A stretch of 64,000 nucleotides of DNA from Streptomyces sp. NBC_00162 (GTDB lineage Bacteria; Actinomycetota; Actinomycetes; Streptomycetales; Streptomycetaceae). A program made the translations under genes and the position numbers. Positions 47,039-55,809 of the stretch are shown one piece after another; within the stretch, counting starts at the first letter, position 1, and the number at the start of each line of letters is the position of its first letter. Location of the stretch: NCBI RefSeq assembly GCF_024611995.1, contig NZ_CP102509.1, positions 6,262,001 through 6,326,000 on the forward strand, given 5' to 3'. The notes beneath the pieces are model-generated. The model had not been told where the DNA came from, did not search any database, and worked only from the letters and a program-made list of their open reading frames with translations.

Positions 47039-49694
47039 GCCGGGCGTTGGTGTGGCGGGTGGGCTCGGCGGTGGACGGGTCCTCGGGCCAGGGGTGCTTG
47101 GGGTAGCGGCCGCGCAGCTCGGCACGGACGGCCCGGTAGCCGCCCTGCCAGAAGGAGGCGAGGTCGGCGGTGACGGCGGCGGGCCGTCCGGCAGGGGAGA
47201 GGAGATGGACGAGTACGGGCACACCCGCGACCTTGGGGGTCTCGGCCAGCCCGAACAGCTCCTGGAGCTTGACGGCGAGCACCGGCTGCTCGGCGGAGTA
47301 GTCCACCCGGATCCGGGATCCGCTGGGCACCTCCAGCCGTTCCGGAGCCAGCTCGTCCAGCCGGGAAGCCTCGCCGGTGGCCCACGGCAGCAGCCGGTTC
47401 AGGGCCTGACCGGCGTCGATCCGCCCGAGGTCCGCCCGGCGCCGGGCCCGCGACAGCTCGGGCTCCAGCCATTCACCGGCGCGGTCCAGCAGGGCGCCGT
47501 CGTCCGTCACGTCGGGCCAGGCGCCGCCGAGCGTCCGGTGCAGGAAGCCCAGCCGGGCCCGCAGCTGCCGGGCGTCCGGGGACCAGCGCAGCAGGCCGAG
47601 CCCCTCGGCGCGGAGTCCGTCGAGCAGCGCGGCCCGTACGAGGGCCGGGTCGGGCTCGCGCAACGGGCGGGTGGCGAGCTCGATGGCCCCGAGGCGTGTT
47701 GCTTCGCGGGCGACGAGCTCCCCGTCCTCCCAGTGCACCTCTTCTCCCTGGTTCCGCAGGTGGTCGGCGGCGGCCAGGGCGGTGTCCTCGTCGATGACGG
47801 CGGCGAGCCGGACGCGGGCGGATGCGGAGTGCGGGGGCCTGTCGGCGACGGCCACGGCCAGCCAGGGTGCGCGGCGCAGCGGCGACCCGTCACGGAGCTC
47901 GGCCCCGGTCCCGGAGGCCATGAGGAACGCCCCCTCACCCTTGGCCTTGGCCACCCGCTCCGGGAACGCCAGGGCTGCGACGAGCCCGGCCGCGGCGTCG
48001 TCACTGGGGCTCCGCCCCAGACCCCGCGCCTCAAACGCCGGCGGGGCTGGATTTTGGCCGCGGCCGCCCGCACTTTCAGCCTCGCCGGCGTTTGAGGCGC
48101 GGGGGTCCGGGGCGGAGCCCCGGGAGCGGCGCCCGGGGTCGCAAGCCCCGGTTTCGGGAAGGGGCGGGGTGGGGGAATCGCCCCGCGCAGCGGACTCCAG
48201 GCGGCGGGCTTCCGTGCGCCAGCGGGCCGCGTAGGCGTCGCCGCCCCGGCGGGCCGAACGCCAGGCCGCGGCCAGGTCGTCCCCGTACTCCCGCGGCGGC
48301 TCCTCGCTGAGCAGCGCCACCACCTCCGCCGCCCGGCGGGAGCCGACGGCCGAGGTCCCGTCCAGCAGGGCCCGCGCCAGCCGCGGGTGCAGCCCCACCC
48401 GGGCCATCCGCAGCCCACGCGGGGTCGGCCGCCCGGCGCCGTCCACCGCGCCGACCGCCACCAGTACCTCCCGGGCCGCGGCCATCGCTCCGGCGGGCGG
48501 CGGGTCCAGCAGCGCCAGACCGGCCGCGTCCGGGTCGCCCCAGCAGGCCGCCTGCAGCGCGAACTGCGCCAGGTCCGCGATGCGGATCTCCGGCGCCGGG
48601 AAGGAGGTGAGGCGGGCGTCCTCGGCCTCCGTCCAGCAGCGGTACACCGCGCCCGGCGCCTCACGCCCGGCCCGGCCGGCCCGCTGGCGCCCGGCCGCGC
48701 GGGAGGCCCGTACGGTCGCCAGGGCACCCAGCCCGCGGGCATGGTCCATCCGGGGTTCGCGGGCAAGCCCCGAGTCCACCACCACGCGCACGCCGGGCAC
48801 GGTCAGGCTGGACTCCGCGACCGCCGTCGCCAGGATCACCCGGCGGTGATCCGAGGCCGTCAGCGCCGCGTCCTGCACCGCGGCCGGGGCCCGTCCGTGG
48901 ACCTGGAGCACCTCCGCGTCCACACCGCCCAGCTGCCCGGCCACCCGGGCGATCTCCCCGACGCCGGGCAGGAAGCACAGGACGTCGCCGGAACGTTCCG
49001 CCAGCGCCCGCCGCACCACCGAGGCCACGTGCGTCAGCTGCGCCGGGTCCACCCGCATCCCGTGCGGGGGCTTCACCGGCCGGGCCGGCGGGGCCCAGAC
49101 CGTCTCCACCGGGTACGAGACCCCCGCGGCCTCCACCACCGGCGCGCCGCCCGGACGGCCCTGACCCAGCACCCGCGACCACCCGGCCGCATCGGTCGTC
49201 GCCGAAGCCGCCACCAGCCGGAGCTCGGGGCGCAAGGTCTCCCGTACGTCCAGCAGGAAGGCGGCGACGGTGTCCGCGTCCAGGTGCCGCTCGTGGCACT
49301 CGTCCAGGATCACCAGGTCCACGCCGGCCAGCTCCTGGTCCCGCTGGAGCCGCTGCAACAGCACACCGGTGGTGACCACCTCCACCACCGTGTCGCGGCC
49401 CACCACCCGCTCCCCGCGCACCGTGAAGCCCACCGAGCCGCCGACGGCCTCGCCCAGCAGCCAGGCCATCCGCCGCGCGGCCGCCCGGGCGGCGATCCGC
49501 CGCGGCTCGGCGACGACGACCCGCTGCCGGGGCCCGCCACCCATCAGCCCCGCCAGTACCAGCGGCACCAGCGTTGTCTTGCCGGTGCCGGGCGGGGCGC
49601 AGAGCACGGCGGCGCCGTGCTCGTCCAGGGCCGAGACGAGCGCGGGCACGGCCTCCCGTACGGGAAGGGAGTCGAGGGCGGCCTGGCGGATCAA
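47028..49694 (-). CDS. hrpB: ATP-dependent helicase HrpB with in-frame repeat insertion
   Basis: An 888-residue DEAH-type helicase. Walker A is PPGTGKT (K39), the DEAH box variant DECH is at 131-134, and SAT, HGRAP, RAGRAGR and the HA2/HrpB C-terminal domains are present, ending SPAGRPAAVTADLASFWQGGYRAVRAELRGRYPKHPWPEDP. Residues about 501-563 are not HrpB-like: they translate a dispersed repeat with inverted arms (48006-48121) plus its tail, as SPTPPLPETGACDPGRRSRG and so on. The frame stays open across it, so the gene is probably functional with an extra linker. TTG 49694 has GAGGGA 8 bases before it. Confidence 0.92.
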   Translation of the reverse strand: MIRQAALDSLPVREAVPALVSALDEHGAAVLCAPPGTGKTTLVPLVLAGLMGGGPRQRVVVAEPRRIAARAAARRMAWLLGEAVGGSVGFTVRGERVVGRDTVVEVVTTGVLLQRLQRDQELAGVDLVILDECHERHLDADTVAAFLLDVRETLRPELRLVAASATTDAAGWSRVLGQGRPGGAPVVEAAGVSYPVETVWAPPARPVKPPHGMRVDPAQLTHVASVVRRALAERSGDVLCFLPGVGEIARVAGQLGGVDAEVLQVHGRAPAAVQDAALTASDHRRVILATAVAESSLTVPGVRVVVDSGLAREPRMDHARGLGALATVRASRAAGRQRAGRAGREAPGAVYRCWTEAEDARLTSFPAPEIRIADLAQFALQAACWGDPDAAGLALLDPPPAGAMAAAREVLVAVGAVDGAGRPTPRGLRMARVGLHPRLARALLDGTSAVGSRRAAEVVALLSEEPPREYGDDLAAAWRSARRGGDAYAARWRTEARRLESAARGDSPTPPLPETGACDPGRRSRGSAPDPRASNAGEAESAGGRGQNPAPPAFEARGLGRSPSDDAAAGLVAALAFPERVAKAKGEGAFLMASGTGAELRDGSPLRRAPWLAVAVADRPPHSASARVRLAAVIDEDTALAAADHLRNQGEEVHWEDGELVAREATRLGAIELATRPLREPDPALVRAALLDGLRAEGLGLLRWSPDARQLRARLGFLHRTLGGAWPDVTDDGALLDRAGEWLEPELSRARRRADLGRIDAGQALNRLLPWATGEASRLDELAPERLEVPSGSRIRVDYSAEQPVLAVKLQELFGLAETPKVAGVPVLVHLLSPAGRPAAVTADLASFWQGGYRAVRAELRGRYPKHPWPEDPSTAEPTRHTNARLRR
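48006..48193. repeat. dispersed repeat copy 2, inverted pair inside hrpB
   Basis: Arm 1 (48006-48049) starts GGGGCTCCGCCCCAGACCCC; arm 2 (48077-48121) is its reverse complement with three differences. The spacer is 27 bases. A tail at 48161-48193 (GGGGCGGGGTGGGGGAATCG then CCCCGCGCAGCGG) matches the tail of the copy at 20 kb. The whole element is read in frame by hrpB. Confidence 0.88.
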
Positions 49695-49698
49695 GGGA

Positions 49699-50556
49699 TC
49701 AGTCCCTCTCGCATACGAAGATCGCCGTGCCCGGGATCAGGTTGCCGCGCAGCGGGGACCAGCCGCCCCACTCCTGGCTGTTCCACTCGGGCCACTCCGG
49801 CTCGACCAGGTCGACCAGGCGGAAGCCGCCCGCCACCACGTCGCGGACCCGGTCGCCGATCGTGCGGTGGTGCTCGACGTACACGGCGCGGCCCTGTTCG
49901 TCCTGCTCCACGTACGGGGTGCGGTCGAAGTAGGAGGCTGCGACGGACAGCCCCTCGGGGCCGGGCTCGTCGGGGAACGCCCAGCGGATGGGGTGGGTGA
50001 CGGAGAAGACCCAGCGGCCGCCGGGGCGCAGCACGCGGCGCACCTCGCGCATCACGTTCACCGGGTCGGCGACGAAGGGGACGGCTCCGTAGGCGGAGCA
50101 GGCCAGGTCGAAGGAGGCGTCGCGGAAGGGCAGCCGCCCGGCGTCGGCCTCCACGAGGGGTACGTCATCGCCGATGCGCAGGGCGTGCTGGAGCTGGCGG
50201 TGGGAGAGGTCGAGGGCGACCGGGCGGGCGCCCTGGGCTGCGAGCCACCGCGAGCACTGGGCGGCGCCGGCACCGATCTCCAGGACGTCCTTGCCCTTGA
50301 GGGAGGCGGCGGGACCGAGGAGGGCAGCGTCCGCCTCGTCGAGCCCCTCGGGCCCCCATACGAAGCGGTCGTCGCCGAGGAAGGCGCCGTGCTCGCTCTG
50401 GTACTCGTCGGCGTTGCGGTCCCACCAGCCGCGGCTGGCCCGGCTGCTCTCCGCTTCCCCGGCGTCACGCCGGGTGGCCTCGGCGTCGTCGGAGCCGTCA
50501 CCGGACCCCGGATCGGCGTCGTACGCGTCTTCGGGGGCGTAGTCCTCTTGGTTCAT
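49699..50556 (-). CDS. class I SAM-dependent methyltransferase
   Basis: A 285-residue methyltransferase. An acidic N-terminal ~40 residues (EDAYDADPGSGDGSDDAE) precede the domain. SAM-binding motif I is VLEIGAGAAQCSRWLA, motif II DLSHRQLQHAL, and DLACSAYGAVPFVADP and MREVRRVLRPGGRWVFSVTHP are post-motif blocks. The substrate is unknown. It ends 4 bases upstream of hrpB, so the two are probably co-transcribed; the divergent neighbour is rpsA. Confidence 0.9.
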   Translation of the reverse strand: MNQEDYAPEDAYDADPGSGDGSDDAEATRRDAGEAESSRASRGWWDRNADEYQSEHGAFLGDDRFVWGPEGLDEADAALLGPAASLKGKDVLEIGAGAAQCSRWLAAQGARPVALDLSHRQLQHALRIGDDVPLVEADAGRLPFRDASFDLACSAYGAVPFVADPVNVMREVRRVLRPGGRWVFSVTHPIRWAFPDEPGPEGLSVAASYFDRTPYVEQDEQGRAVYVEHHRTIGDRVRDVVAGGFRLVDLVEPEWPEWNSQEWGGWSPLRGNLIPGTAIFVCERD

Positions 50557-50719
50557 GGGGCCCGTCGTCGTAGTCTGCGAATGTCTGTGGATGTCTGTGG
50601 ATGCCCGCGGCTGGCTGTGGCTCGCCGTGGAAAGTGGCAGGGAAGTGTCATCAGAGCTTCCCCGCCCACGAATTGTGCCGGTTATACGGCGATCCGCCGG
50701 AGGTGTCCGCCTTCGCGCA

Positions 50720-50748
50720 TTGACCGTGTCCGGCTGCCCCCGTATGCT
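50720..50748 (+). promoter_or_regulatory. rpsA promoter, canonical -35/-10
   Basis: TTGACC (50720-50725) and TATGCT (50743-50748) are exactly 17 bases apart, the vegetative HrdB consensus layout. Transcription would start near 50755, giving a leader of about 195 bases. Confidence 0.85.
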
Positions 50749-50893
50749 ACAAGTTGCGCTGCGAGCCTGTGCTCCTCAGACCTAGCAGGCTGCGCTTGTA
50801 TCTGTTGATGTCCCCTCGGTTTTCGGGGCCCCGCCGCTCTTCGCGGAAATGGGGGTCTCCTTGGCTGTCCGGCTTCATCGGCAGATGCCGATA

Positions 50894-50945
50894 AGGGCTC
50901 CCGGCGTAGCAGTACCTACGACTTTCTGTCCGTAACCGGAGCCCT
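50894..50945 (+). promoter_or_regulatory. rpsA leader stem that sequesters the ribosome-binding site
   Basis: AGGGCTCC (50894-50901) pairs perfectly with GGAGCCCT (50938-50945), and GG/CC extend the stem past a one-base bulge. The 3' arm contains GGAG, the only ribosome-binding-site candidate before the ATG at 50953. A fold like this would hide the site and could mediate autocontrol by S1; that is inference. Confidence 0.6.
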
Positions 50946-50952
50946 TACCCAC

Positions 50953-52461
50953 ATGACGAGCAGCACCGAGACCACCGCCACCACCCCGCAGGTTGCGGTC
51001 AACGACATCGGTGACGAGGAAGCATTCCTCGCCGCGATCGACGAGACGATCAAGTACTTCAACGACGGCGACATCGTCGACGGCGTCATCGTGAAGGTCG
51101 ACCGGGACGAGGTCCTGCTCGACATCGGTTACAAGACCGAAGGCGTGATCCCGAGCCGTGAGCTCTCGATCAAGCACGATGTCGACCCGAACGAGGTCGT
51201 CAAGGTTGGCGACGAGATCGAGGCCCTGGTTCTCCAGAAGGAGGACAAGGAAGGCCGTCTGATCCTGTCCAAGAAGCGCGCTCAGTACGAGCGTGCCTGG
51301 GGCACGATCGAGAAGATCAAGGAAGAAGACGGCATCGTCACCGGTACCGTCATCGAGGTCGTCAAGGGTGGTCTCATCCTCGACATCGGCCTCCGCGGCT
51401 TCCTGCCGGCCTCCCTCGTCGAGATGCGTCGCGTCCGCGACCTCCAGCCCTACGTGGGCAAGGAGCTCGAGGCGAAGATCATCGAGCTGGACAAGAACCG
51501 CAACAACGTGGTCCTGTCCCGCCGCGCCTGGCTCGAGCAGACCCAGTCCGAGGTTCGCCAGACGTTCCTCACCACCCTGCAGAAGGGTCAGGTCCGCTCC
51601 GGCGTCGTTTCCTCGATCGTCAACTTCGGTGCCTTCGTGGACCTGGGTGGCGTCGACGGTCTCGTCCACGTCTCCGAGCTGTCCTGGAAGCACATCGACC
51701 ACCCGTCCGAGGTTGTCGAGGTCGGCCAGGAGGTCACCGTCGAGGTTCTCGACGTTGACATGGACCGCGAGCGTGTCTCCCTGTCGCTGAAGGCGACGCA
51801 GGAGGACCCGTGGCAGCAGTTCGCCCGGACCCACCAGATCGGTCAGGTCGTCCCGGGTAAGGTCACCAAGCTGGTTCCGTTCGGTGCGTTCGTCCGCGTG
51901 GACGAGGGCATCGAGGGTCTGGTCCACATCTCCGAGCTGGCCGAGCGCCACGTGGAGATCCCGGAGCAGGTCGTCCAGGTCAACGACGAGATCTTCGTCA
52001 AGGTCATCGACATCGACCTCGAGCGTCGCCGGATCTCGCTGTCGCTGAAGCAGGCCAACGAGTCCTTCGGTGCCGACCCGGCCTCGGTCGAGTTCGACCC
52101 GACCCTCTACGGCATGGCCGCGTCGTACGACGACCAGGGCAACTACATCTACCCCGAGGGCTTCGACCCCGAGACCAACGACTGGCTCGAGGGCTTCGAC
52201 AAGCAGCGCGAGACCTGGGAGACCCAGTACGCCGAGGCGCAGCAGCGCTTCGAGCAGCACCAGGCTCAGGTCATCAAGAGCCGCGAGGCCGACGAGGCCG
52301 CCGCTGCCGAGGGTGCTGCCGCCCCGGCCGCCGGCGCCAGCGCCGGTGCGGGCATCTCGGGTGGTTCGTACTCCTCGGAGTCGGACGAGACCTCCGGCGC
52401 CCTGGCGTCGGACGAGGCCCTGGCCGCGCTCCGCGAGAAGCTGGCCGGCGGCCAGAGCTGA
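50953..52461 (+). CDS. rpsA: 30S ribosomal protein S1
   Basis: A 502-residue S1 protein with four S1 RNA-binding domains, the actinobacterial number, at about residues 30-105, 120-190, 205-280 and 290-370 (for example DGVIVKVDRDEVLLDIGYKTEG, SGVVSSIVNFGAFVDLGGVDGLVHVSEL). A long C-terminal tail is rich in Glu, Gln and Ala. It brings mRNA to the 30S subunit. Codon use is the cleanest in the window, with many GTC, AAG and GAG codons typical of high expression. Canonical promoter and terminator flank it. Confidence 0.97.
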   Translation: MTSSTETTATTPQVAVNDIGDEEAFLAAIDETIKYFNDGDIVDGVIVKVDRDEVLLDIGYKTEGVIPSRELSIKHDVDPNEVVKVGDEIEALVLQKEDKEGRLILSKKRAQYERAWGTIEKIKEEDGIVTGTVIEVVKGGLILDIGLRGFLPASLVEMRRVRDLQPYVGKELEAKIIELDKNRNNVVLSRRAWLEQTQSEVRQTFLTTLQKGQVRSGVVSSIVNFGAFVDLGGVDGLVHVSELSWKHIDHPSEVVEVGQEVTVEVLDVDMDRERVSLSLKATQEDPWQQFARTHQIGQVVPGKVTKLVPFGAFVRVDEGIEGLVHISELAERHVEIPEQVVQVNDEIFVKVIDIDLERRRISLSLKQANESFGADPASVEFDPTLYGMAASYDDQGNYIYPEGFDPETNDWLEGFDKQRETWETQYAEAQQRFEQHQAQVIKSREADEAAAAEGAAAPAAGASAGAGISGGSYSSESDETSGALASDEALAALREKLAGGQS

Positions 52462-52510
52462 TCGCAGCGCGCATCACACTCCGGTGTGAGCCGAGCTGGT
52501 TGAGCTGAAC

Positions 52511-52546
52511 GACAAGGCCCGTCCCCTTCGGGGGGCGGGCCTTGTC
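52511..52546 (+). terminator. rpsA terminator, 16-bp stem with TTCG loop
   Basis: GACAAGGCCCGTCCCC and GGGGGCGGGCCTTGTC pair with one G-U and close on the very stable TTCG tetraloop, 49 bases after the rpsA stop. Confidence 0.9.
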
Positions 52547-52672
52547 GCGTTGCCCCGCCCTCCTGCGCCCCATCGGCCCCTTGATCCGTTGCGTTCGCGT
52601 GAAACCGGCCAACTGGGGAATGGTGGAGCCTCCTTGCACGTTCTTGGCAGAGAACGCGACGAGGGAGGAGTG

Positions 52673-53617
52673 GTGACGGTGCTTGATCCACAGGGTCTGT
52701 ACGAATGGGACGCCAAGGGCCTGGCGGTGGCCGACCTGGCGCTCGCCCAGGACTCGGCCGGGCTGGTCATGCTGTACCACTTCGAGGGGTACATCGACGC
52801 GGGTGAGGCCGGGGAGCAGATCGTCGAGCGGCTCCTGGACACCCTGCCCCACCAGGTGGTGGCGCGGTTCGACGCGGACCGGCTGGTGGACTACCGGGCC
52901 CGCCGCCCGCTGCTGACCTTCCAGCGCGACCACTGGACGGAGTTCGAGGAGCCCCTGCTGGAGGTCCGGCTCGTCCAGGACGCCACCGGAGCCCCCTTCC
53001 TGCTGCTCTCCGGCCCCGAGCCGGACGTGGAGTGGGAGCGGTTCACCGTCGCCGTCCGGCAGATCGTCGAGCGCCTCGGCGTGCGGCTCTCGGTCAACTT
53101 CCACGGCATCCCCATGGGCGTCCCGCACACGCGGCCCGTCGGCATCACCCCCCACGGCAACCGCACCGACCTCATGCCGGGCCACCGCAGCCCCTTCGAC
53201 GAGGCGCAGGTTCCCGGCAGCGCGGAGTCGCTGGTGGAGTTCCGTCTGGCCCAGGCCGGGCACGACGTGCTGGGCGTCGCCGCGCACGTACCGCACTACG
53301 TCGCCCGCTCCCCGTACCCGGACGCGGCGCTGACGGTGCTGGAAGCGATCACGGCGGCCACCGGGCTCGTCCTGCCCGCCGTGGCGCACGCCCTGCGCAC
53401 GGAGGCGCACCGCACGCAGACGGAGATCGACCGGCAGATCCGGGAGGGCGACGAGGAACTGGTCAGCCTGGTCCAGGGACTGGAGCACCAGTACGACGCG
53501 GCCGCCGGAGCCGAGACCCGGGGGAACATGATCGCCGAGCCTGCGGAGATCCCGTCGGCGGACGAGATCGGGCGCGAGTTCGAGCGGTTCCTCGCCGAGC
53601 GCGAGGGCGAGAACTGA
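52673..53617 (+). CDS. PAC2 family protein
   Basis: A 314-residue protein of the PAC2 (proteasome assembly chaperone-like) family. It has [39 protein letters not shown] and [23 protein letters not shown], the conserved PAC2 blocks. In bacteria the family is common in actinobacteria near proteasome or ribosomal genes, and chaperone function is unproven. GTG 52673 follows GGGAGGAG; GTGs one codon before and two after are possible. A long C-terminal helical part is charged. Confidence 0.88.
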   Translation: MTVLDPQGLYEWDAKGLAVADLALAQDSAGLVMLYHFEGYIDAGEAGEQIVERLLDTLPHQVVARFDADRLVDYRARRPLLTFQRDHWTEFEEPLLEVRLVQDATGAPFLLLSGPEPDVEWERFTVAVRQIVERLGVRLSVNFHGIPMGVPHTRPVGITPHGNRTDLMPGHRSPFDEAQVPGSAESLVEFRLAQAGHDVLGVAAHVPHYVARSPYPDAALTVLEAITAATGLVLPAVAHALRTEAHRTQTEIDRQIREGDEELVSLVQGLEHQYDAAAGAETRGNMIAEPAEIPSADEIGREFERFLAEREGEN

Positions 53618-53651
53618 ACGCAGGGGGCTGTGGGGGCGTCGGGGGCGGCGT

Positions 53652-53657
53652 CTAGGC
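53652..53657 (+). promoter_or_regulatory. -10 element for a probable leaderless coaE transcript
   Basis: TAGGCT ends 8 bases before the ATG at 53666, and no ribosome-binding site is present. This fits a start at the A of the ATG. The -35 is weak. Confidence 0.45.
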
Positions 53658-53665
53658 TGAACAAC

Positions 53666-54292
53666 ATGCTGAAAGTGGGCCTGACGGGCGGAATCGGTGC
53701 CGGCAAGAGCGAGGTCTCGCGACTGCTGGCGGGGTACGGGGCGGTCATCGTGGATGCCGACCGGATCGCGCGGGAAGTCGTCGAACCCGGAACGCCGGGG
53801 CTCGCGGCCGTCGTGGCGGCCTTCGGGGAGACGGTGCTGACCCCGGAGGGGACGCTGGACCGTCCGAAGCTGGGGTCGATCGTGTTCGCCGACCCGGCGA
53901 AGCTCCAGACCCTCAACGCGATCGTGCACCCGCTGGTCGGGGCCCGGTCGGCCGAGCTGGAGGCCGCTGCGGGGGCCGACGCGATCGTGGTGCACGACGT
54001 ACCGCTGCTCACGGAGAACGGCCTGGCGCCGCTGTACGACCTGGTGGTCGTGGTGGACGCGGCGCCGCGGACGCAGCTGGCGCGGCTGACCGCGCTGCGC
54101 GGGATGGCCGAGGAGGAGGCACGGGCCAGGATGGCCGCGCAGGCCACGCGGGAGCAGCGGCTGGCGGTGGCGAACCTGGTGATCGACAACGACGGGCCGC
54201 TGGAGATGCTGGAGCCGCAGGTGCGCAAGGTGTGGGCAGAGCTCACCGCGCGTGCGGCGCAGTCGGTGCACCCGGTGCACCCGGCGGAATAG
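53666..54292 (+). CDS. coaE: dephospho-CoA kinase
   Basis: A 208-residue enzyme for the last step of coenzyme A synthesis, phosphorylating the ribose 3'-hydroxyl of dephospho-CoA. P-loop [17 protein letters not shown] is at the N-terminus, [13 protein letters not shown] and [23 protein letters not shown] mark the substrate and lid regions. Length is normal for single-domain CoaE. ATG 53666 gives the family start MLKVGLTGG; a longer frame from 53630 adds an unlikely stretch. Next to rpsA as in other actinobacteria. Confidence 0.96.
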   Translation: MLKVGLTGGIGAGKSEVSRLLAGYGAVIVDADRIAREVVEPGTPGLAAVVAAFGETVLTPEGTLDRPKLGSIVFADPAKLQTLNAIVHPLVGARSAELEAAAGADAIVVHDVPLLTENGLAPLYDLVVVVDAAPRTQLARLTALRGMAEEEARARMAAQATREQRLAVANLVIDNDGPLEMLEPQVRKVWAELTARAAQSVHPVHPAE

Positions 54293-54342
54293 CGGGCGCA
54301 GGGCGAGGCGTTGAACGCGCCCGTAGAGGGAAGGAACCGATC

Positions 54343-54744
54343 GTGTCCGACACCACGCCGCACTCCTCGTCTTCGTCGTCGCCCCAGTCGGCGAGCCCGG
54401 AGACGCACGTCATCGACTTCCGGGCCGCCGAGCAGCTGCTCGCCGCACGCGACCCGCGGGGCGCGGTCAAGCTGCTCGACTCGGTCATAGCCGCCCACCC
54501 CGAGAACACGGCCGCCCGGCTGCTGCGCGCCCGGGCCTTCTTCGCCGCGGCCCAACTGCGCCCGGCGGAGCTGGAGTTCGAGCTGGTACTGGAGCGGGAG
54601 CCGGACAACGCCTTCGCCCACTTCGCGCTGGCCCGCACCCACGAGCGCTCCGGCCGGCCCGAGCAGGCGCGCAAGCACTTCCGGCTGGCCGCAGCCCTCG
54701 ACCCGCAGCCGGAGTACCTGGAGGCGGCCCGCTTCGAGCAGTAG
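54343..54744 (+). CDS. TPR-repeat protein
   Basis: A 133-residue protein. After a Ser-rich N-terminal ~25 residues it has three tetratricopeptide-like repeats (LLAARDPRGAVKLLDSVIAAHPENTAARLLRARAFFAAAQLRPAELEFELVLEREPDNAFAHFALARTHERSGRPEQARKHFRLAAALDP). It should be a small protein-protein adaptor in the cytoplasm. GTG 54343 has GAGGGAAGGA upstream. Directly behind coaE, where it is conserved in Streptomyces; partner unknown. Confidence 0.88.
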   Translation: MSDTTPHSSSSSSPQSASPETHVIDFRAAEQLLAARDPRGAVKLLDSVIAAHPENTAARLLRARAFFAAAQLRPAELEFELVLEREPDNAFAHFALARTHERSGRPEQARKHFRLAAALDPQPEYLEAARFEQ

Positions 54745-54773
54745 CCCCGGGGCGGGACGCCCTAGTGCTGTGA

Positions 54774-55031
54774 CTAGTGATGCGGCGGCTCGTACGGGGG
54801 GATGTCGGGGCCGGGCTGGTAGTGCGGGCCCTGGTGGATGTGGTGGAGGACGACCGCGAGGTCCACGGCCGCCAGCAGCACGACCGCCCCGCAGGCCGCC
54901 GCCCATCCGGGACGGCCGGCCAGCGCGAACGCGACCGTCCCGGCGGCGGCCCAGATCAGCCCCCACAAGCTCAGCCAGAACCGCAGCCGCAGCGGACTGC
55001 GGGCGGTCACCGGCTCGTTCCCGGAACGCAT
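54774..55031 (-). CDS. DUF6343-type small membrane protein
   Basis: An 85-residue protein with two hydrophobic helices (LRLRFWLSLWGLIWAAAGTVAFALA and AAACGAVVLLAAVDLAVVLHHI) and a Pro/His-rich C-terminus ending YQPGPDIPPYEPPHH. The SGNEPVTARSPLRLR start fits DUF6343. ATG 55031 has GAGG 8 bases upstream; the ATG two codons earlier is possible. Function unknown; the His-rich tail could bind metal. Confidence 0.75.
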   Translation of the reverse strand: MRSGNEPVTARSPLRLRFWLSLWGLIWAAAGTVAFALAGRPGWAAACGAVVLLAAVDLAVVLHHIHQGPHYQPGPDIPPYEPPHH

Positions 55032-55077
55032 GGTCATCGCCTCATGTCCATGGTCCCACTCCGGCCGGCGGGAGGCC

Positions 55078-55149
55078 GGGCTACGGGCTGCGGCTTCGGG
55101 CTTCGGGCTGCGGGCTACGGGCTACGGGCTACGGGCTACGGGCTACGGG
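55078..55149. repeat. heptamer tandem repeat GGGCTNC
   Basis: About ten units of GGGCTAC, GGGCTGC and GGGCTTC run head to tail. The last unit contains the stop codon of the secreted-protein gene at 55143, so unit changes could alter its 3' end. The last five units are identical. Confidence 0.92.
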
Positions 55150-55754
55150 TTGAGCTTGTTCACGGCCTTCGTGGTCGTCTTCTTGAAGTCGGCGACGGGG
55201 GCGTGGGACAGGTTGCCCATCTGGCCCCACTGCACGACGGTCACCGTGGAGCCGTCGCGTCCGATGCCGTAGAGGTGGACGCCCGGCTCGGATTCCGGGA
55301 TCGAGGTGTGCACCCCGTAGACGTGCGCGCCCTCCTCTACCGGGAGCTTCCCGTAGTCCTCCCACGAGGCGGTGCCGCCCGGGGTCGTCCGCAGCCAGTC
55401 GGCGGCGCAGGCGGCGACCTTGCGTTCCAGGGTGGTGGCCAGCTTCGCGGCGGCCGTGGCGGAGGCGGCCCGTACGGAGATCTGGACGGCGCCGGTGTCG
55501 AACTCCGTGCCGAACGTGCGGTGCCAGCTGCCCTGCGCCGGAAGCACATCCTCCAGGCAGAACGGCGCGAACTCCGGGAGCCCCTGGGTGACCTGGCCCG
55601 CGTACCAGGGGGAGGTGGGGTGCGGCGGCAGGTCGGTGCCGTTGATGAACCCGGGCGCGGTGGCGGCCGTGGCGGTGGTCGACGCGGTCAGGGCGAGGGC
55701 GGCGGCTGCCGCGAGGGCCGCGAAGGCGGTACTGGTGGCGGTGCGTCGGAACAT
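55143..55754 (-). CDS. secreted protein of unknown function
   Basis: A 203-residue protein with a signal peptide (MFRRTATSTAFAALAAAAALALTASTTATA) and a mature domain of ~170 residues containing two cysteines (PFCLEDVLP and ACAADW), which could form a disulfide. The pattern (FGTEFDTGAVQISVRAASATAAAKLATTLERKVAACA...) resembles PknH-like sensor domains of actinobacteria, but I am not sure. GGGGAG lies 8 bases before ATG 55754. Its leader holds a tandem octamer and its stop lies in a heptamer repeat. Confidence 0.78.
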   Translation of the reverse strand: MFRRTATSTAFAALAAAAALALTASTTATAATAPGFINGTDLPPHPTSPWYAGQVTQGLPEFAPFCLEDVLPAQGSWHRTFGTEFDTGAVQISVRAASATAAAKLATTLERKVAACAADWLRTTPGGTASWEDYGKLPVEEGAHVYGVHTSIPESEPGVHLYGIGRDGSTVTVVQWGQMGNLSHAPVADFKKTTTKAVNKLNP

Positions 55755-55777
55755 GGTCGGTTCTCCCCGTTTCCTTC

Positions 55778-55809
55778 GTGTGGCGGTGTGGCGGTGTGGC
55801 GGTGTGGCG
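55778..55809. repeat. four tandem copies of an 8-mer in a leader
   Basis: GTGTGGCG is repeated four times exactly, 24-55 bases upstream of the secreted-protein start. This is the promoter-leader side of that gene, so copy number may affect expression. Confidence 0.92.

Larger units (their letters stand above)
50557..50952. other. 396-bp divergent promoter region of rpsA and the methyltransferase
   Basis: No gene is seen. It contains the rpsA promoter at 50720-50748, a leader of about 195 bases with several hairpins (for example CCCCTCGGTTTTCGGGG near 50813-50829), and the ribosome-binding-site-pairing structure at 50894-50945. A short direct repeat GTCTGTGGAT occurs twice near 50583-50604, close to the methyltransferase start. 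Confidence 0.7.

Noticed and set aside
48006..48121. Insertion sequence in hrpB
   Set aside because: There is no transposase gene and the element is under 200 bp. It fits a small dispersed repeat and not an IS.
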